NCBI GenBank assembly: GCA_965153355.1
Contig: OZ231126.1
Location: forward strand, 38,130,001-38,194,000
Length of the DNA stretch: 64,000 bases
Source of the DNA: Flaccisagitta enflata
Taxonomy: Eukaryota > Chaetognatha > Sagittoidea > Aphragmophora
Reading direction: 5' to 3'
The translations under genes were made by a program, and so were the position numbers. The notes under the pieces were generated by a model, which ran no database searches, was not told the origin of the DNA, and saw only the letters and a list, made by a program, of their open reading frames with translations. This document shows, one piece after another, positions 1 through 13,693 of the stretch (the first letter of the stretch is position 1; the number at the start of each line of letters is the position of its first letter).

Positions 1-52
1 GGCTCGAAGCTAGGATAAGCATAGGTCATCGGCCCCTTCGGGGCCGCTGCCC
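1..52 (+). repeat. Right end of a GCGGCCCC fold-back element
   Basis: The terminus ATCGGCCCCTTCGGGG followed by CCGCTGCCC equals the right end of the copies at 2261, 26270 and 32900. The rest lies outside the window. Confidence 0.7.
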
Positions 53-103
53 AAAAGGACAAATCAAGCATTTAGGACCAATAGACCCTGTAACAAGGTT
101 TAC

Positions 104-232
104 ATGTCAATTGACAAAACATTATAGGTGTATATATCATGCCATTATCTTTGGTCCAACTTCTTGAAAAGTTTTGAAATATTTTATGAATAAATCAGAT
201 AGATACACCTATAGTGTTTTATCCATTGACTG
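104..232. mobile_element. Small MITE, CAGTCAATGGACAAAACA family (diverged)
   Basis: Imperfect terminal inverted repeats around ATAGGTGTAT/ATACACCTAT, followed outward by the GACAAAAC motif. Same family as the copies at 712 and 59027. Confidence 0.6.
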
Positions 233-269
233 AAAATTGAAGATATTGTGTTTGTAAATCTATCTTATT

Positions 270-711
270 ATTAGGACTAATAGACCTTGGCTAAGGATTT
301 GTTATTCCTAATCAAGAAAGGGCAGATCAAGTATTTAGGTCTAATAGAACCTGTCACAGGGTTTACTAGTCCTAAATAGAAAAGGGGGAAATCAAATATT
401 TAGAACTAGTAGACCCTGTCACAGGGTTTACTAGTTCTAAATAAGAAAGGGAGAAATCAAATATTTAGGACTAGTAGACCCTGTCACAGGGTTTACTAGT
501 CCTAAATAAGTAAAAGGCACATCAAGTATTTAGGACTAGTAGACCCTGTTACAGGGTTTACTAGTCCTAAATTAAAGATTTTGTACTTGTAAGTCAATCT
601 CATTTTTAGGACTACTAGACCCTAGTTATGGGTTTGTTAGTCCTAATCAAGAAAGGGCGACTCAAATATTTAAGACTAGTACACCCTGTTACAGGGTTTA
701 CTACTCCTAAA
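270..711. repeat. Tandem array of palindromic TTAGGACTAGTAGACCCTG units
   Basis: About five units of 55-60 bp. Each contains TTAGGACTAGTAGACCCTG, then a 3-bp loop, then its complement CAGGGTTTACTAGTCCTAA, so every unit is a hairpin of about 19 bp. Units are joined by AAGAAAGGGnnAAATCAAATATT-like spacers. No coding potential. Confidence 0.8.
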
Positions 712-1043
712 CAGTCAATGGACAAAACATTTTTTAGTATGTATATCATACCATTACTTCAGATCTAACTTATTGAAAATCAGCAAATTATCATATGCAA
801 TGATTAGTGGTTGTGATTACATTTGGCTGTAAACTGATAGTGATAAATCAAAATGTTAATGCAGGCTATAATCAACAACCAGTTGTGCTTACATTACAGC
901 TAGCTTTAACACTTTTAGTAAAATTACAGTAAGCTGTAATTCAAATCCCAAGTTATTTCATACATTATCTTATCTTTTATCAAGAAATAAGATCAAAGCT
1001 AATGTTATGCTAAATACATCTATAGTGTTTTGTCCATTGACTG
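712..1043. mobile_element. MITE with perfect 18-bp TIR CAGTCAATGGACAAAACA
   Basis: 332 bp bounded by identical inverted termini. TAAA flanks both ends and may be the target duplication. No ORF; non-autonomous. Related to 104-232 and 59027-59200. Confidence 0.75.
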
Positions 1044-1074
1044 TAAATTGAAGATTTGGTTATTAGGACTAGAA

Positions 1075-1783
1075 GGGGCCTATTCACTGAATCACGAACT
1101 CTGATCTGGAAAAAAGGCCAGTCTAGGCTCATTCCACTGAAGCACTACTTCGTGCTTCAGTGGAATTGGAATTCGTGCTTCAGTGGATTAACTCTTAACC
1201 TCTTTTCATGATGCAATCATTGAATGTAAATATTCCAATGAAATAAGAAATTTATTTGATTTTGTTAAATTGAAACAAGAGAAGTTTTTTTTTTCTTTTC
1301 TAAACTGTCATCTTCAAATATCTTCAATTTCTTGTTTTTATTGTAAATATTATTTCCTATTGTATCAATTTTTGTGTCTCTGAACAAAAAAGTTTTCTTT
1401 CCTGCATCTTTTTTTCTTATGAATCTTGTTTTTACTGCAATTTTTTTCTTATCATATAAATTTTTGTGTCTTTGAAGGATTGAAGTTTTCTACTTTTCTT
1501 ACCTGCAATTTTTCTTCATAGGTTGAAAAGTAAGTTGATGTTAAAACATGTTTTCTTTTTGAATTAAGGGAGGTAAAAAAAAAACAGTGGATTTCTTTAT
1601 TTCTTCAGATAAAAAGATTACTTTTATTTTCTTTCACTGTGACAAAATCAGTTATGTTCAATTCCACTGAAGCTCGAATTGCCAAAAGCACTAGTTATTT
1701 CTTTTTCCACTGAAGCACTAGGGTGTGCTTCAGTGGAAATAATTCTAACTTAAGCACGAATTTCGTGATTCAGTGGATGCCCC
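1075..1783. mobile_element. 709-bp MITE with internal hairpins and CTAGAA target duplication
   Basis: Termini GGGGC...CACTGAATCACGAA and its complement, flanked on both sides by CTAGAA (1069-1074 and 1784-1789). Both ends carry extra hairpins built on TCCACTGAAGCAC/GTGCTTCAGTGGA. The AT-rich core has no ORF. A 6-8 bp duplication suggests a hAT-like mobiliser (inference). It interrupts the TTAGGACTAG repeats. Confidence 0.8.
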
Positions 1784-1789
1784 CTAGAA

Positions 1790-2170
1790 GGCCTTTCTTT
1801 TAGGACTTACCATGTCAGTCATTCAACTAGATATTTGATCTCAGCATTTTTCTTTAGGACTAGTAAACCCTTGCACAACAAATATTCAGTGTCAGCCAGC
1901 ATAACTTCTACCTTTAGGACTATAAGGCCCTCCTCTTAGGACTAGAGGACCCACTTATTTGTTTAGGACTAGTAGACCTTAGAACGAATAGACCCTGCTT
2001 TTAGGACTTATAGACCCCAAACTTAGGACTATCTGACCCTCCTATATCAAGTGCTTTAGGACTAGTAAACCCTAGGACTAAAAAACCTTAGGACTAATTA
2101 GTCTTAGGCCTAGTAGACCCTAGGACTAACAAGTCTTAGTACCAAGTATCTTAGGACTAATAGGAGGTTC
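1790..2170. repeat. Degenerate TTAGGACTAG(T)AGACC repeats
   Basis: Irregular repeats of TTAGGACTA(G/A)TAGACCCT continue the array at 270-711 without the palindromic pairing. No gene seen. Confidence 0.65.
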
Positions 2171-2232
2171 CCCCCCTGCCCACCCGCACGCGACTGGGGT
2201 AGCCGTGTATCCGGCCTTGTTGCATTACTGCT
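2171..2232. mobile_element. HINE-like element fragment (GGCCTTGTT end)
   Basis: CCCACCCGCACGCGACT then GTAGCCGTGTATCCGGCCTT match the conserved end of the HINE-like family. The hairpin end is missing. A second fragment is at 2815-2868. Confidence 0.65.
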
Positions 2233-2260
2233 CCTGCCCGAATACTTGGTTAGCCTTTTT

Positions 2261-2724
2261 GGGCAGCGGCCCCGAAGGGGACGAAGTCCTGTAGAACACA
2301 GGGGACTTTCGTTTGTTTGTCCGTTCGTTCGTGCGTCCCCCCCAGGCCCTCTCAGGCCTGAAATCTGCCCTCTCAGGCCTTGAATCTGCCCTCTCAGACC
2401 TAAGATTTGCCCTTTCAGGCCTTGAATATGCCCTCTCAGGCCTGAAATTTGCCCTTTCAGGCCTGAAACCTGCCTGTCAGGCCTGAAGTCTGCCCTCTCA
2501 GATTCAAGGCCTGAGAGGGCAGATTTCAGGCCTGAGAGGGCAGATTTCAGGCCTGAGAGGACAGATTTTAGGCCTGAGATGGCAGATTTCAGGCCTGAGA
2601 GGGCCTGGGAGGGCGGACGGACGAACGGAAGGACGCACGAACGGAAGGACGCACGAACGAACGGACAAACGAACGAAAGTCCCCTGTATTCTACAGGACT
2701 TTGTCCCCTTCGGGGCCGCTGCCC
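2261..2724. mobile_element. Fold-back element, GGGCAGCGGCCCCGAAGGGG family
   Basis: Both ends carry GGGCAGCGGCCCCGAAGGGG, and then match over about 80 bp (GTCCTGTAGAA, CAGGGGACTTTCG, TTTGTCCGTTCG). Both arms then hold 20-22-bp repeats of AGGCCTGAAATCTGCCCTCTC type, inverted about a centre near 2505. If transcribed it would form a hairpin of about 230 bp. The apparent ORFs over the arms are repeat artefacts. Confidence 0.85.
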
Positions 2725-2814
2725 TGCCTCTCATTCTGATTTACAACCCGGCAAAGCAGGGCAACGGGTATCGCTGACCACATATTGCCCTTGGGCGACC
2801 TGTTTCATCACTGC

Positions 2815-2868
2815 CTCTGCCCACCTGCACGCGACCTCGGCAGCCGTGTATCCGGCCTTGTCATTGCC
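2815..2868. mobile_element. HINE-like element fragment
   Basis: CTGCCCACCTGCACGCGACC then CAGCCGTGTATCCGGCC, the conserved end only. Confidence 0.6.
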
Positions 2869-3241
2869 CAAATGAACAAAAAAGCATCTGAATAGGTTTT
2901 CACCGCCCCTACCCACCTACACGTGAATTGAGACCTTGGCATGGTAACCTTGACCTGCTCAAATAAACAGATGGACCAATAAAGAAAATTTTGAGTCCTT
3001 GTCCTTGTTTTTCAGCGCGTCGAGAGGCCAAAAATGATGCGGTAATGCATGGAATAATTTCAGAAGCTCTAAAAATTGAAATGTGAGAAAAATCTCAAGG
3101 CTTTTTGCCATTAGCAAGGGAATCAAAATTTTAACAAATTAATATTCAACACCAGATGTTATTTGTACTTAAAAATTTAGGATAGGGAAATTACTTGATC
3201 CCAGCTTGTGGCATTTCCTTTCTCTCTCTCGAGGAAGGATG

Positions 3242-3356
<115 letters not shown>

Positions 3357-3794
3357 GAAAAGACAGACGTAGTGATTAGAGAAAGACATACAGAGAGAAA
3401 GAAATAGAGAATTGAGAGGGGGGAGGTGAATGGTTGTTGAGAATCAGTCAATAACCTCGATCCATTGGCATCCCGTGGTTTTTGTTCTGGTCTCCGACCT
3501 CTTTTTTTGCGGCACTTTTTGTGCCTTTGCGTCTCTCACTCACTTTGATGATCACGTGACCAAAAACCACATTCGTCATTTTTTCAAAGGTAAACAAAAG
3601 TAGATGATTTAATGAGGTTGGAAAAGACGCAAAGTCTCATCGAAATAAATCTCACTATGATATACGCCATAAAAAAAACCCTTTGTCATCAAAATACGAG
3701 AAAAACAGAATAGAAATTCATCGGTTTCATTTCACTGCTTGCTGTGATGCTCAGACATCATCTGTATTTGAAGGTATGACATACGTTCTGTCTA

Positions 3795-4255
3795 TTCCAA
3801 TTTTTCCATCCCATTTCTTTACCAGAATTTTTTTTGTTTCTACCTTTAACAAATACATTGCTGCAATTTTTCGTACCTTGGTTCGTGACGGAATGAAATT
3901 TGATTCCACATGAAGGGACATTAGGACCATAGATCATCTTTCTTTTCTAAAATGTTTTGCTTTATGTGTTATTTTCAATTAAGACAAAACGTATAACCAA
4001 TGGAACACATATGTAAGCCATTCCAATTTTTCCAGGTCATTTCTTTACCAGCCTTTTTTTTTCACTACCGTAAACAAATACATTGACTGCAATTTTTCTT
4101 ACCTTGGCTCGTGACAGAATCAATTTTACTTCTACATGATGGGACATTATGACCAAAGATCTTTTTTTTTTCTTCTCTCATTCTATAATGATTTGCTTTA
4201 CAGATAATTTTCAATTAAAAAAAAATGTGAGACCAATGGAACAACTGTGAGCCAG
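3795..4255. repeat. Diverged tandem duplication, period about 225 bp
   Basis: TTCCAATTTTTCCA...CATTTCTTTACCAG at 3795 and again near 4020. Shared downstream blocks include ACAAATACATTG, CGTGACNGAAT, ATGNNGGGACATTA and TTTTCAATTAA. No gene recognised. Confidence 0.65.
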
Positions 4256-4979
4256 TGGATACTCCCCTCATGTTTCTTCCAATTTTGCAGCCATACATCA
4301 CTGGTAGGATGCATAAAAAACAAATCTTGTTCATAAAACGCATTTAACATTCACGCACCCTCGATCGTGAATCAAAAATCTGGCTCTCACCCTATTCCTT
4401 GGAGAATTCACTCAAAAACCCAAACCATATTTTCATTAGGACGATGTCTTCAAGATTTGTGTCCATAACCACATCGGGGTTATGTATATTATCTTTGAGC
4501 GAATTTGATACGCGAAAGCCGCGAAAGTCTAAAGCACTTTTTCTACACACGATGCAGAATCTTTTAAGGCATCATTTCTTTTCTCTTTCTCGTCAAAACT
4601 GGAGGAGAGGCAAACGTCATTAAGTAGGCCAGAAATGGAAAGTTTATATGTTTCTCGTGTATTCGTTATTTTTACTCAATTTCTTTCCCAAATCTGCGGA
4701 CAAAGAAGTTCTCTTGAAAGAACCAAGAGTGGTTTCGAGTTTGTAACATGAAGATAACACCAAGGAAACAAAGGAGAAATCCACGTAAATGTTGGAAAGG
4801 TATTCATGATATTCTTTTCAGGAAGTAAAATGATGAAAAAAAAAAAGACTGCGAATTTAATGATGCGGAGATGATCTCAAGATAGACACAAAAATCGAAT
4901 CCGATGAAACAACGATACACTAGGGAAAAGAGAATAGGGGTTGGGGCCTAGGTCGGCTATAGGATTTCCGCCGTAAAGG

Positions 4980-5122
<143 letters not shown>

Positions 5123-6707
5123 CACATTAAGTGGTTAACTGTCCGACAGACAAAATCTGACGCAAAAAACAAAAAAAGTGGACAGAAATACCGGAGACAG
5201 AATGCCAGTCAGACGTGGATGGATGTGAAAATAAAGCAAGACAGACAAAATGGACAGGTAAACATGATAAAAGTGAAGGAAATGGGAAGCCAGACGGACA
5301 GCCAAATCTCGAGAAATATCGAAACGGAAAAAAAGTTAATGGGAAATGATACGGAATTTTTTTGTTTTTCTTTTTCCAAACGGTGAAAAATGCTGGAGAC
5401 TAAAAAGTGTTTGGAAAATATGCCTCAACAGATTTTGAAATTTGATTTATAATTCCTGGCTCGCGAGGGATGAAGATTCTGAAAATAAAAGGACTTGGGA
5501 CCTCAAACGTATACAAAGCGGATTTTGTGAACATGTTTCAAGCGAGGCTTACAAATCGTTTTGTCGTTGTTTATTTTTGTAGGTTTGAAATAGTTTGTTT
5601 ACCTCGAGAGGTCCTTGAGTGGAGGCGGCCTCAGTGCAATTTCTCGTAAGCATCCCTATCCCTCCATTAAACTAGATCCTCAACCCTGAATCATGCTTAC
5701 ATAGACTAAACTAGCATTGGATTTAGTGCATGGATGAAAAAAAACGATAAGGTTATTATCGTGCTCCTCAACTTTTAGGGTATTTATAATCCAGCGACAA
5801 AGGACAAAACACTTGCCTTCTTATGTGAGCACCATCGAACCATCGAACTGACCATCGACCATCGAACTGACCGACCATCCAACGGATATGACCCATTATA
5901 GACGCGTTTTGGCGCACATTAAAACGGCCACTTGGACGGACGAAGAAGGCGAAGGGGTGGACTCTCGGCTATTCAAATTAAGGAGTTTGAGATGCGGCGA
6001 AAGGGGAAAAAATCGTCGATCTTTTTTTAGATTTTAACGAATCTAAGTAGAGATACGGGGGGCCCTCGATGAATGCTAACTCAGGGAAAGGAAAATAAGA
6101 ATGCGCATCGGGAGGCCCGCGCCAAATGAGATTCCATTAACGAAGAAAAGGCAAAAAATTGGGAAGAAAAGAAAGTAATGAAAGAAGCATGATTTGGACG
6201 AAGCGACGCTAATACGGAAATAAAGTCATTGATTTCATCCTTTTTTTGCCACACCCATGCTAAGCGAAAAGTACATGTTTGCAGCTTCAATTATTACACG
6301 GAATATTGTATTCGGTATCCTTTGTCAGATTGACAGATGGTGCTATTCAAAACCTTTCAATAGGTTCGTAGAATGGCATCATTGCATTAACATCAAGTTG
6401 CAAGGCTTACTGACGTGCTCATGATTTTTCAACAGCTTTTATCTTACCTACATCTTCATACTAACACTAATCCTCACCCTCACCCGAATCCTTTCCTTCT
6501 TTTTTGTTTTCTTATCTTGATCTTTACACTTTTTATTTTTTATAAGAACCTAGTTCATAAGAACATCAAGCCCAAAAATAGCTAAAGAATTAAGAACATC
6601 ATATTTATTTTATTAGTCGCTCTCTCTGTCTCTTTTAAAGGCTTCAGAAAAAAAATGACGTTCTTATAAAAAAAATAGTGTATTCTTGTTATTTTCTGCC
6701 TTTCTGT
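5123..6707. other. Gene-free stretch
   Basis: Unique-looking AT-rich DNA. Near 5830-5940 there are CCGACCATC repeats and a TTGGCGCACATTAAAA end, probably a decayed HINE-like element. I see no supportable exon. Confidence 0.5.
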
Positions 6708-8572
<1,865 letters not shown>

Positions 8573-8738
8573 GAACACATTTTAACACTATTTAAACCTA
8601 TAATGTACTGTTTTATTGCTTTGTGGGGAAGAAAATCATAAATTTTGTAACGCGACGCAACGCGTCGTGGGGAAGAAAATCAAAGGCAGGGGGGGGGAAT
8701 AAAATCAAAAGCCGCTCAACTATATACACCCCTGTCAA
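8573..8738. repeat. Dispersed repeat shared with 45107-45266
   Basis: AACACTATTTAAACC, TGTTTTATTGCT, ACGCGACGC, a G-run and ATATACACCCCTG occur in the same order in both places. The end CAGGGGTGTATAT is one terminus of the fold-back at 44947. Confidence 0.6.
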
Positions 8739-8796
8739 AAAGGTATACCGACGAAGATGGTCAAGTAGACAGAGGAAAAGTTGAAAAAGACGCGTA

Positions 8797-8808
8797 AGAT
8801 AGATAGAG

Positions 8809-8881
<73 letters not shown>
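8797..8881. repeat. (GATA)n microsatellite
   Basis: About 85 bp of GATA with one GAGA break. Confidence 0.95.
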
Positions 8882-8882
<1 letters not shown>

Positions 8883-9958
8883 GCTGAAAATATGGCTAGT
8901 TGCGGGTGGGAAGGGGAAGAGATGAGAAAGGTTAATCATTTTAATCAAGGAAGGGCCGCTTAGTATAACAGGTCAAAAAGATCCGTTATTACTGACAAAC
9001 CGGCTGACCAACCAACAAGCCAATTAACCGACCAACTGCCCTGCCAACTGATCGACAGACCAACTGAACGATCCACATAGCGATTTAGAGTCGCGAAGTG
9101 TGCGACTGGAAATATATAGAACCAAGAAGAGAAAGATAAAAAAAAGATGAAATAGACGGGAAAAAAGGAACCGATTTTGAAAGAAAGAATTTAGGACACG
9201 TTTGGGGTTTTTGACGGGAGCCGACCGTCGATGAAGCGTTAAGCTTAGGCTAAGGCGTGAAAAGAATTACGGGAAGCCAAAAAATAAAAAAGTTTTCATC
9301 CAATTGTTCATAGGAGAAGGTGTGATAATTTATGCACCGTAAGCCCCAAAAATCCGTCGAAAATCCCAAGTTTGGCGGAACTTCGACCCGCTGACAGGTT
9401 CTTTGACGACAATGAAGTTCATAAAGGTCCATTCAAAAATAAGTCTTGAGCTAAGCCTGTCTCGCGTAAGTGTTTTTAGGTATTCCTGATTTTCTTTTCT
9501 TATTCTTTGTCAAATGATTAAGATTCATTCTAAGATGTTCACAACTTTTATCATCGATAAAGTTGCAGCTGTGAGGTTGCGGAGAGTAATGATAATCGAT
9601 TTGAGTTTGCAGCAAAAGTCTCTTTCTTTAGGTAAGTTAGATTTTACTCAGTATTTATTACTTTTTATTCACTTTTTCATTCACTTCTTATTTTTTCACT
9701 TTTTTCGTGACTTGTTTTTTCCTGACAAAGTTATCTCCTTTTGAGGCGGAGGACAACGACAAAAAAGTGGAATCATCGTCATCACTTCATTTCGGGAGAG
9801 GGTAAAAAAGATGAGGATGAGGAAGAGGGAGAAGAGGCAAAAAGAAAAAGAAAAAGAAAAAAAAAAGAATAAGAAAAAGAAAAAGAAAGAGAAACAGGTC
9901 GCTCAAGCGTCATTATGATCAGCGGTTCCCGATGCGCCATTGATATCATTTGGTAATG
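8882..9958. other. Gene-free stretch with a decayed HINE-like fragment
   Basis: Near 8975-9105 there are CCGACCAAC repeats followed by AGTCGCGAAGTGTGCGACT, a weakened terminal hairpin. No other feature is supported. GA-rich DNA lies at 9798-9897. Confidence 0.45.
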
Positions 9959-10512
9959 GGGCAGCGGCCCCGGAGGAGTCAATAACTTATGATTCCACAC
10001 AAGGCAATTTTTTGGGATTTTGAATATGTATTTGGAGCTTTTGAGTGTGATAAGGGTTTTGAACTACATTGATTTTGGCCTGGGAGAACAAGGTGGGGTT
10101 GTGAGCTAAATTTTTGGTTGAAGGTTTAGACTGAGGCTCGTGGGGTCCAAGAGATGACATGTAGGGTCATGAAGGCCTGAATTGAGGTCCAAACAGCCTG
10201 GTTTAGGGCCAGAGAGGAATGATTGGGGCCTCGAGGAAAAATACAGGGGTTAAGAGACCTGATATGAGTAGCCTGTTTTGGGGTCTGATAGGTCTGATTT
10301 TGGGTCTTAGAGGTTTTATTTGGGGTCTTGGAGGCCTGATCTGGGGTCTGAGAGGCCTAATCTGGGGTCCATGTGGTCTAATTTTGGGTCTGAGAATCCT
10401 GATTTTGGGTCTGAGAGGCCTGATTTTGGATCTAAAAGGCCTGATATTAGGTCTGAGAGGCCTGATTTTGGGCTGAGAAGCTTGATTTGAAATCTGAGAG
10501 GCTTGATATGAC
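9959..10512 (+). mobile_element. Half fold-back element with 21-bp repeats
   Basis: Left terminus GGGCAGCGGCCCCGGAGGAG, then about 300 bp of GGTCTGAGAGGCCTGATTTTG repeats (10204-10512). No matching right arm is seen, so the element is truncated or unpaired. The two opposite-strand ORFs here are artefacts of the repeat. Confidence 0.65.
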
Positions 10513-10519
10513 TGCAAAT

Positions 10520-10680
10520 TTTTGAAGGAAAATTAAGCGTTTCACCATACTTTTTGCATCAGTATCAGGATAATGATGGTACTTAAATGCTTTTAGAAGA
10601 CAAATTATCTCTAAAAACACTTGATGTATACACTTTTATCATATTCTGACCTCAAAAGTAATTTAAACTAAGCCATTCAC
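10520..10680 (-). repeat. Fragment of the dispersed hairpin-repeat family
   Basis: Reverse complement of the right part of the repeat at 19930-20402: ACTTTTTGCATCAGTATCAG, AGACAAATTATCTCTAAA and ATCATATTCTGAC. Confidence 0.55.
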
Positions 10681-10795
10681 TTGAAAATAGACAAGATAAT
10701 CAAGGTTTTTTATAAAATCTTGTTAACATTTTTTTATTCTTGCCTGCGGTTGAAATTGTATTACGCTCTAATGAAGGGAAATTTTGCATTTTGTA

Positions 10796-10798
<3 letters not shown>

Positions 10799-10890
<92 letters not shown>
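10799..10890. repeat. (CT)n microsatellite
   Basis: 92 bp of TC. Confidence 0.95.
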
Positions 10891-10894
<4 letters not shown>

Positions 10895-11176
10895 TCCCCT
10901 CCCTTTTCATCGTTGCTCATCTAGGTTTTTTTACATTGACAAAAAGAGAGTTTAAAAAAGAGGAAAGGCTGAATCTCGATTCCAAAAGTCGTTTTGGCAA
11001 AAGACAAATTCAAATTTGATGGAAATAGACGAAGTTGGAAAAGTGATCATTGTTTTATACTTTTTTCCACGCAAAAGTCTGGGGACTAAACTTTACTCAA
11101 GTCTTCTCTCTTACCTCTGCACCACCCAAACAACAAATGAAATCTCTCTTTCTTTTTCCTAATTTTTCTCTTTCTT

Positions 11177-11180
<4 letters not shown>

Positions 11181-11267
<87 letters not shown>
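11181..11267. repeat. (CT)n microsatellite
   Basis: About 87 bp of TC after CTTT repeats. Confidence 0.95.
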
Positions 11268-11269
<2 letters not shown>

Positions 11270-11328
11270 TCGGCTGCGGCAGCCTGCTTTTGCCGCCTCC
11301 CCACCTCCCGAAACCATCCTTGTGCTTC

Positions 11329-11502
11329 GGTGGTGGTGGTGGTCGTGGTGGTGGCGGGGGTGGTGGTGGTGGTAGTGGTGGTGGTGGTGGTGGTGGTGGT
11401 GGTGGTGGTGGCGGGGGTGGTGGTGGTGGTGGTGGTGGTGGTGGTGGTGGCGGGGGTGGTGGTGGTGGTAGTGGTGGTGGTGGTGGTGGTGGTGGTGGTG
11501 AT
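11329..11502. repeat. (GGT)n microsatellite
   Basis: About 174 bp of GGT with periodic GGC GGG and AGT variants. It is G-rich on plus and only 60 bp from a (CT)n tract. The glycine, proline, threonine and valine ORFs over it are artefacts. Confidence 0.95.
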
Positions 11503-11974
11503 GATGACTCGGCGGTGGGCGTCAAGATTCACGTTCGCATGATTTCAACACTCAGCTAAAATTCTGAGCAAATGCCGATTCATAATTGCAAAACAGAAGA
11601 TTTATTGGTAAATGGTTAATGTTGTATCATTTACGTTACGTTACGTTGTAAGAAGTCATGAAACAAGTGACGAGGGGCCACAATACACAACGCAATCCTC
11701 CCTATTTCCTCCATACTGATAATGGGTCAGGGATCATTGTCTCAAGGGTCAGGGATCTTACAACTAGTTTTCAATGGATCCCCTTCATTTAACTTTATTT
11801 CTTTATAAAGAAAACGGTTCCAAATCGGATCCAGAACCGGAACCGGGATCCGAGAGTACCGAGGCTTTTTTGCTAGGTAGACGTAAGCTCGATTTTCTCT
11901 GAATGGTAATGATTCACTATGAAGCGGTAAAGACTTAGGGCGTATCGATTTAGCTAAAAAAAACATAGAAAAAA

Positions 11975-12051
11975 AAGGAGAGAGAGAAAGAGAGAGAGAG
12001 AGAGACAAAGAGAAACAGAGAGAGAGAGACAGAGACAGTGAGAGAGACAGT
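11975..12051. repeat. GA/CAGA-rich simple sequence
   Basis: Imperfect GA with CAGA and GTGA breaks. Nearby (11818-11850, 12268-12300, 12345-12400) are several GGATCCGGAACCGG-like motifs. Confidence 0.8.
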
Positions 12052-13051
12052 GTATATAGGCTGATGAGCTCTATGTTTTAGTGCATTTTTTTTGCTCATC
12101 ATTAATTAAACTGAACAAAAGAAGAAAATATATTCTCTCCTTGTGTCTTTTTCTTTCTCTTTTTTTCTCTCTCCATCATACTATCCTAGCATTACACTGA
12201 CTGTCATATACTGAATCACATTTTCTCTGAAAAAAACTGAGCTTACTTTGAATAGCTAGAAAGAGAACCGGATCCGGTTCCAAACCTGGAACAGGATCCC
12301 AAAATTATTCTCTCAGGTTTCTAAGAAAGAAATAAAAGGAAGGAACCGGAACCGCTCGAAGTAGTAGAAATGTCCAGGTTCCAATACAAATGGATCCATG
12401 TTCCGTTAATGACAGCCTAAATGTGTTGTGCAATATCATTGCGGACGGGTGGGTAGGGGCAAACAACCCCCATCTATACCCTCCTCTCCCCATACTCACT
12501 CATACACAAAGACAATGTTAACTGCAGCATCAAAAATACGCGTATTGTCATTTCGATCACCACGGACGGCCGAACGGACGGACAAAGTCTCTTATGGAGT
12601 TAACAGGGTGAGCATAAAATTTGGTCTGTAGCTTGAAAACTATACTTGTTATGGGAGTCATGACCTAAAATTTGAACCAGAGTTTCTCAGTTAGTCATGC
12701 TAAAAGTAGAAACTAAGAACAGCTGATAAAATTTCCGTACATTTTTGACATGATTTTATTTGCAGAGCTGTTTTTATTCAAAAAGGATGGTTGTTGCAAC
12801 TTTTATGGCCTCTAGATAGAATGTTTGAGAATAAATGTATCAAGGGGAGATAGTTAGGTCATCTAGGAGGAGATTCAGTTAACAAAAGTCAAAAGTGATG
12901 TATCAATCAAATTTAGACAAAAGATGCATGTTTTTTCACCAAAACAGAAATCTGTTGTGACTTTCTACTTTGGTCCCTGTTAGTCTAAAAATGTATTCGG
13001 CTGTCTACCATTCATCATTTTTCATTATCTAAAGTATGAAAAATAACCTAG
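12052..13051. other. Gene-free stretch
   Basis: GCGGACGGGTGGGTAGGGGC at 12442 and CGAACGGACGGACAAAG at 12572 are remnants of a GTTGCGGAC-type HINE-like element. No gene seen. Confidence 0.5.
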
Positions 13052-13262
13052 TTTTTAGTTGCGTACACGCGACTCTACAACCCGCTTTGTCCATTGGTCG
13101 GTTGGTTGGTCGGTCGGTCGGTTGGTCGGTCGGTCACACTTTACTTTTTTTATAATTTTATTTTTTTTTACCTCACTGCTCCTGCCCAAATGATCTGGTG
13201 ACCTCAAATATGGCCCCTGCCCACCCGCACGCGACTTCGGTAGCCGTGTATCCGGCCTTGTT
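13052..13262 (-). mobile_element. HINE-like element
   Basis: On plus it reads TTTTTAGTTGCG...ACGCGACT hairpin, CAACCCGCTTTGTCC, a (GGTC/GGTT)n tract, CACACTTTACTTTTTT, CTCACTGCTCCTGCCCAAAT, then ACGCGACT and CCGGCCTTGTT. Both the hairpin and the subterminal ACGCGACT/AGTnGCGT pair are present. No ORF. Confidence 0.8.
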
Positions 13263-13336
13263 AATTTTGAATATTAACTTGAAAGAATTTATCCAAATAT
13301 AGGTGTCTTTTCTGTAGATATGATGGCCAGTACGAG

Positions 13337-13553
13337 ATTTTTAGTCGCGTGCTACGCGACTCTACACCCCGCTTTGTTGGTCCGTCCATCGGTCCGTCGG
13401 TTCGTCCATCCGTCGGTCGGTCCGTCACACTTTACTTTTTTTGGGTTTTTAGGATTTTTGGCTTCACTGCTCCTGCCCAAATGATCTGGTGACCTCAATT
13501 ACGGCCCCTGCCCACCCGCACGCGACTGGGGTAGCCGTGTATCCGGCCTTGTT
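13337..13553 (-). mobile_element. HINE-like element
   Basis: Same layout as the neighbour at 13052 with hairpin AGTCGCGTGCTACGCGACT and a tract of GGTCCGTC variants, ending CCGGCCTTGTTT. The two copies are head-to-tail with 75 bp between. Confidence 0.82.
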
Positions 13554-13693
13554 TGCACACCCTGTTACGTGCCCGCAACTAAAAGTGACTCAACATTTTG
13601 TAAGTGTACCGTAATAGAATGTTAATGTACCGACGCAATAACTCGCACACAGAAAAAACTATTGCGCCTTGCTAGAATATAGACATCTAATTA

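Noticed and set aside
1790-2170. Telomere-like reading of TTAGGACTA repeats
   Set aside because: TTAGG occurs only inside a longer irregular unit and never as consecutive TTAGG or TTAGGG runs.
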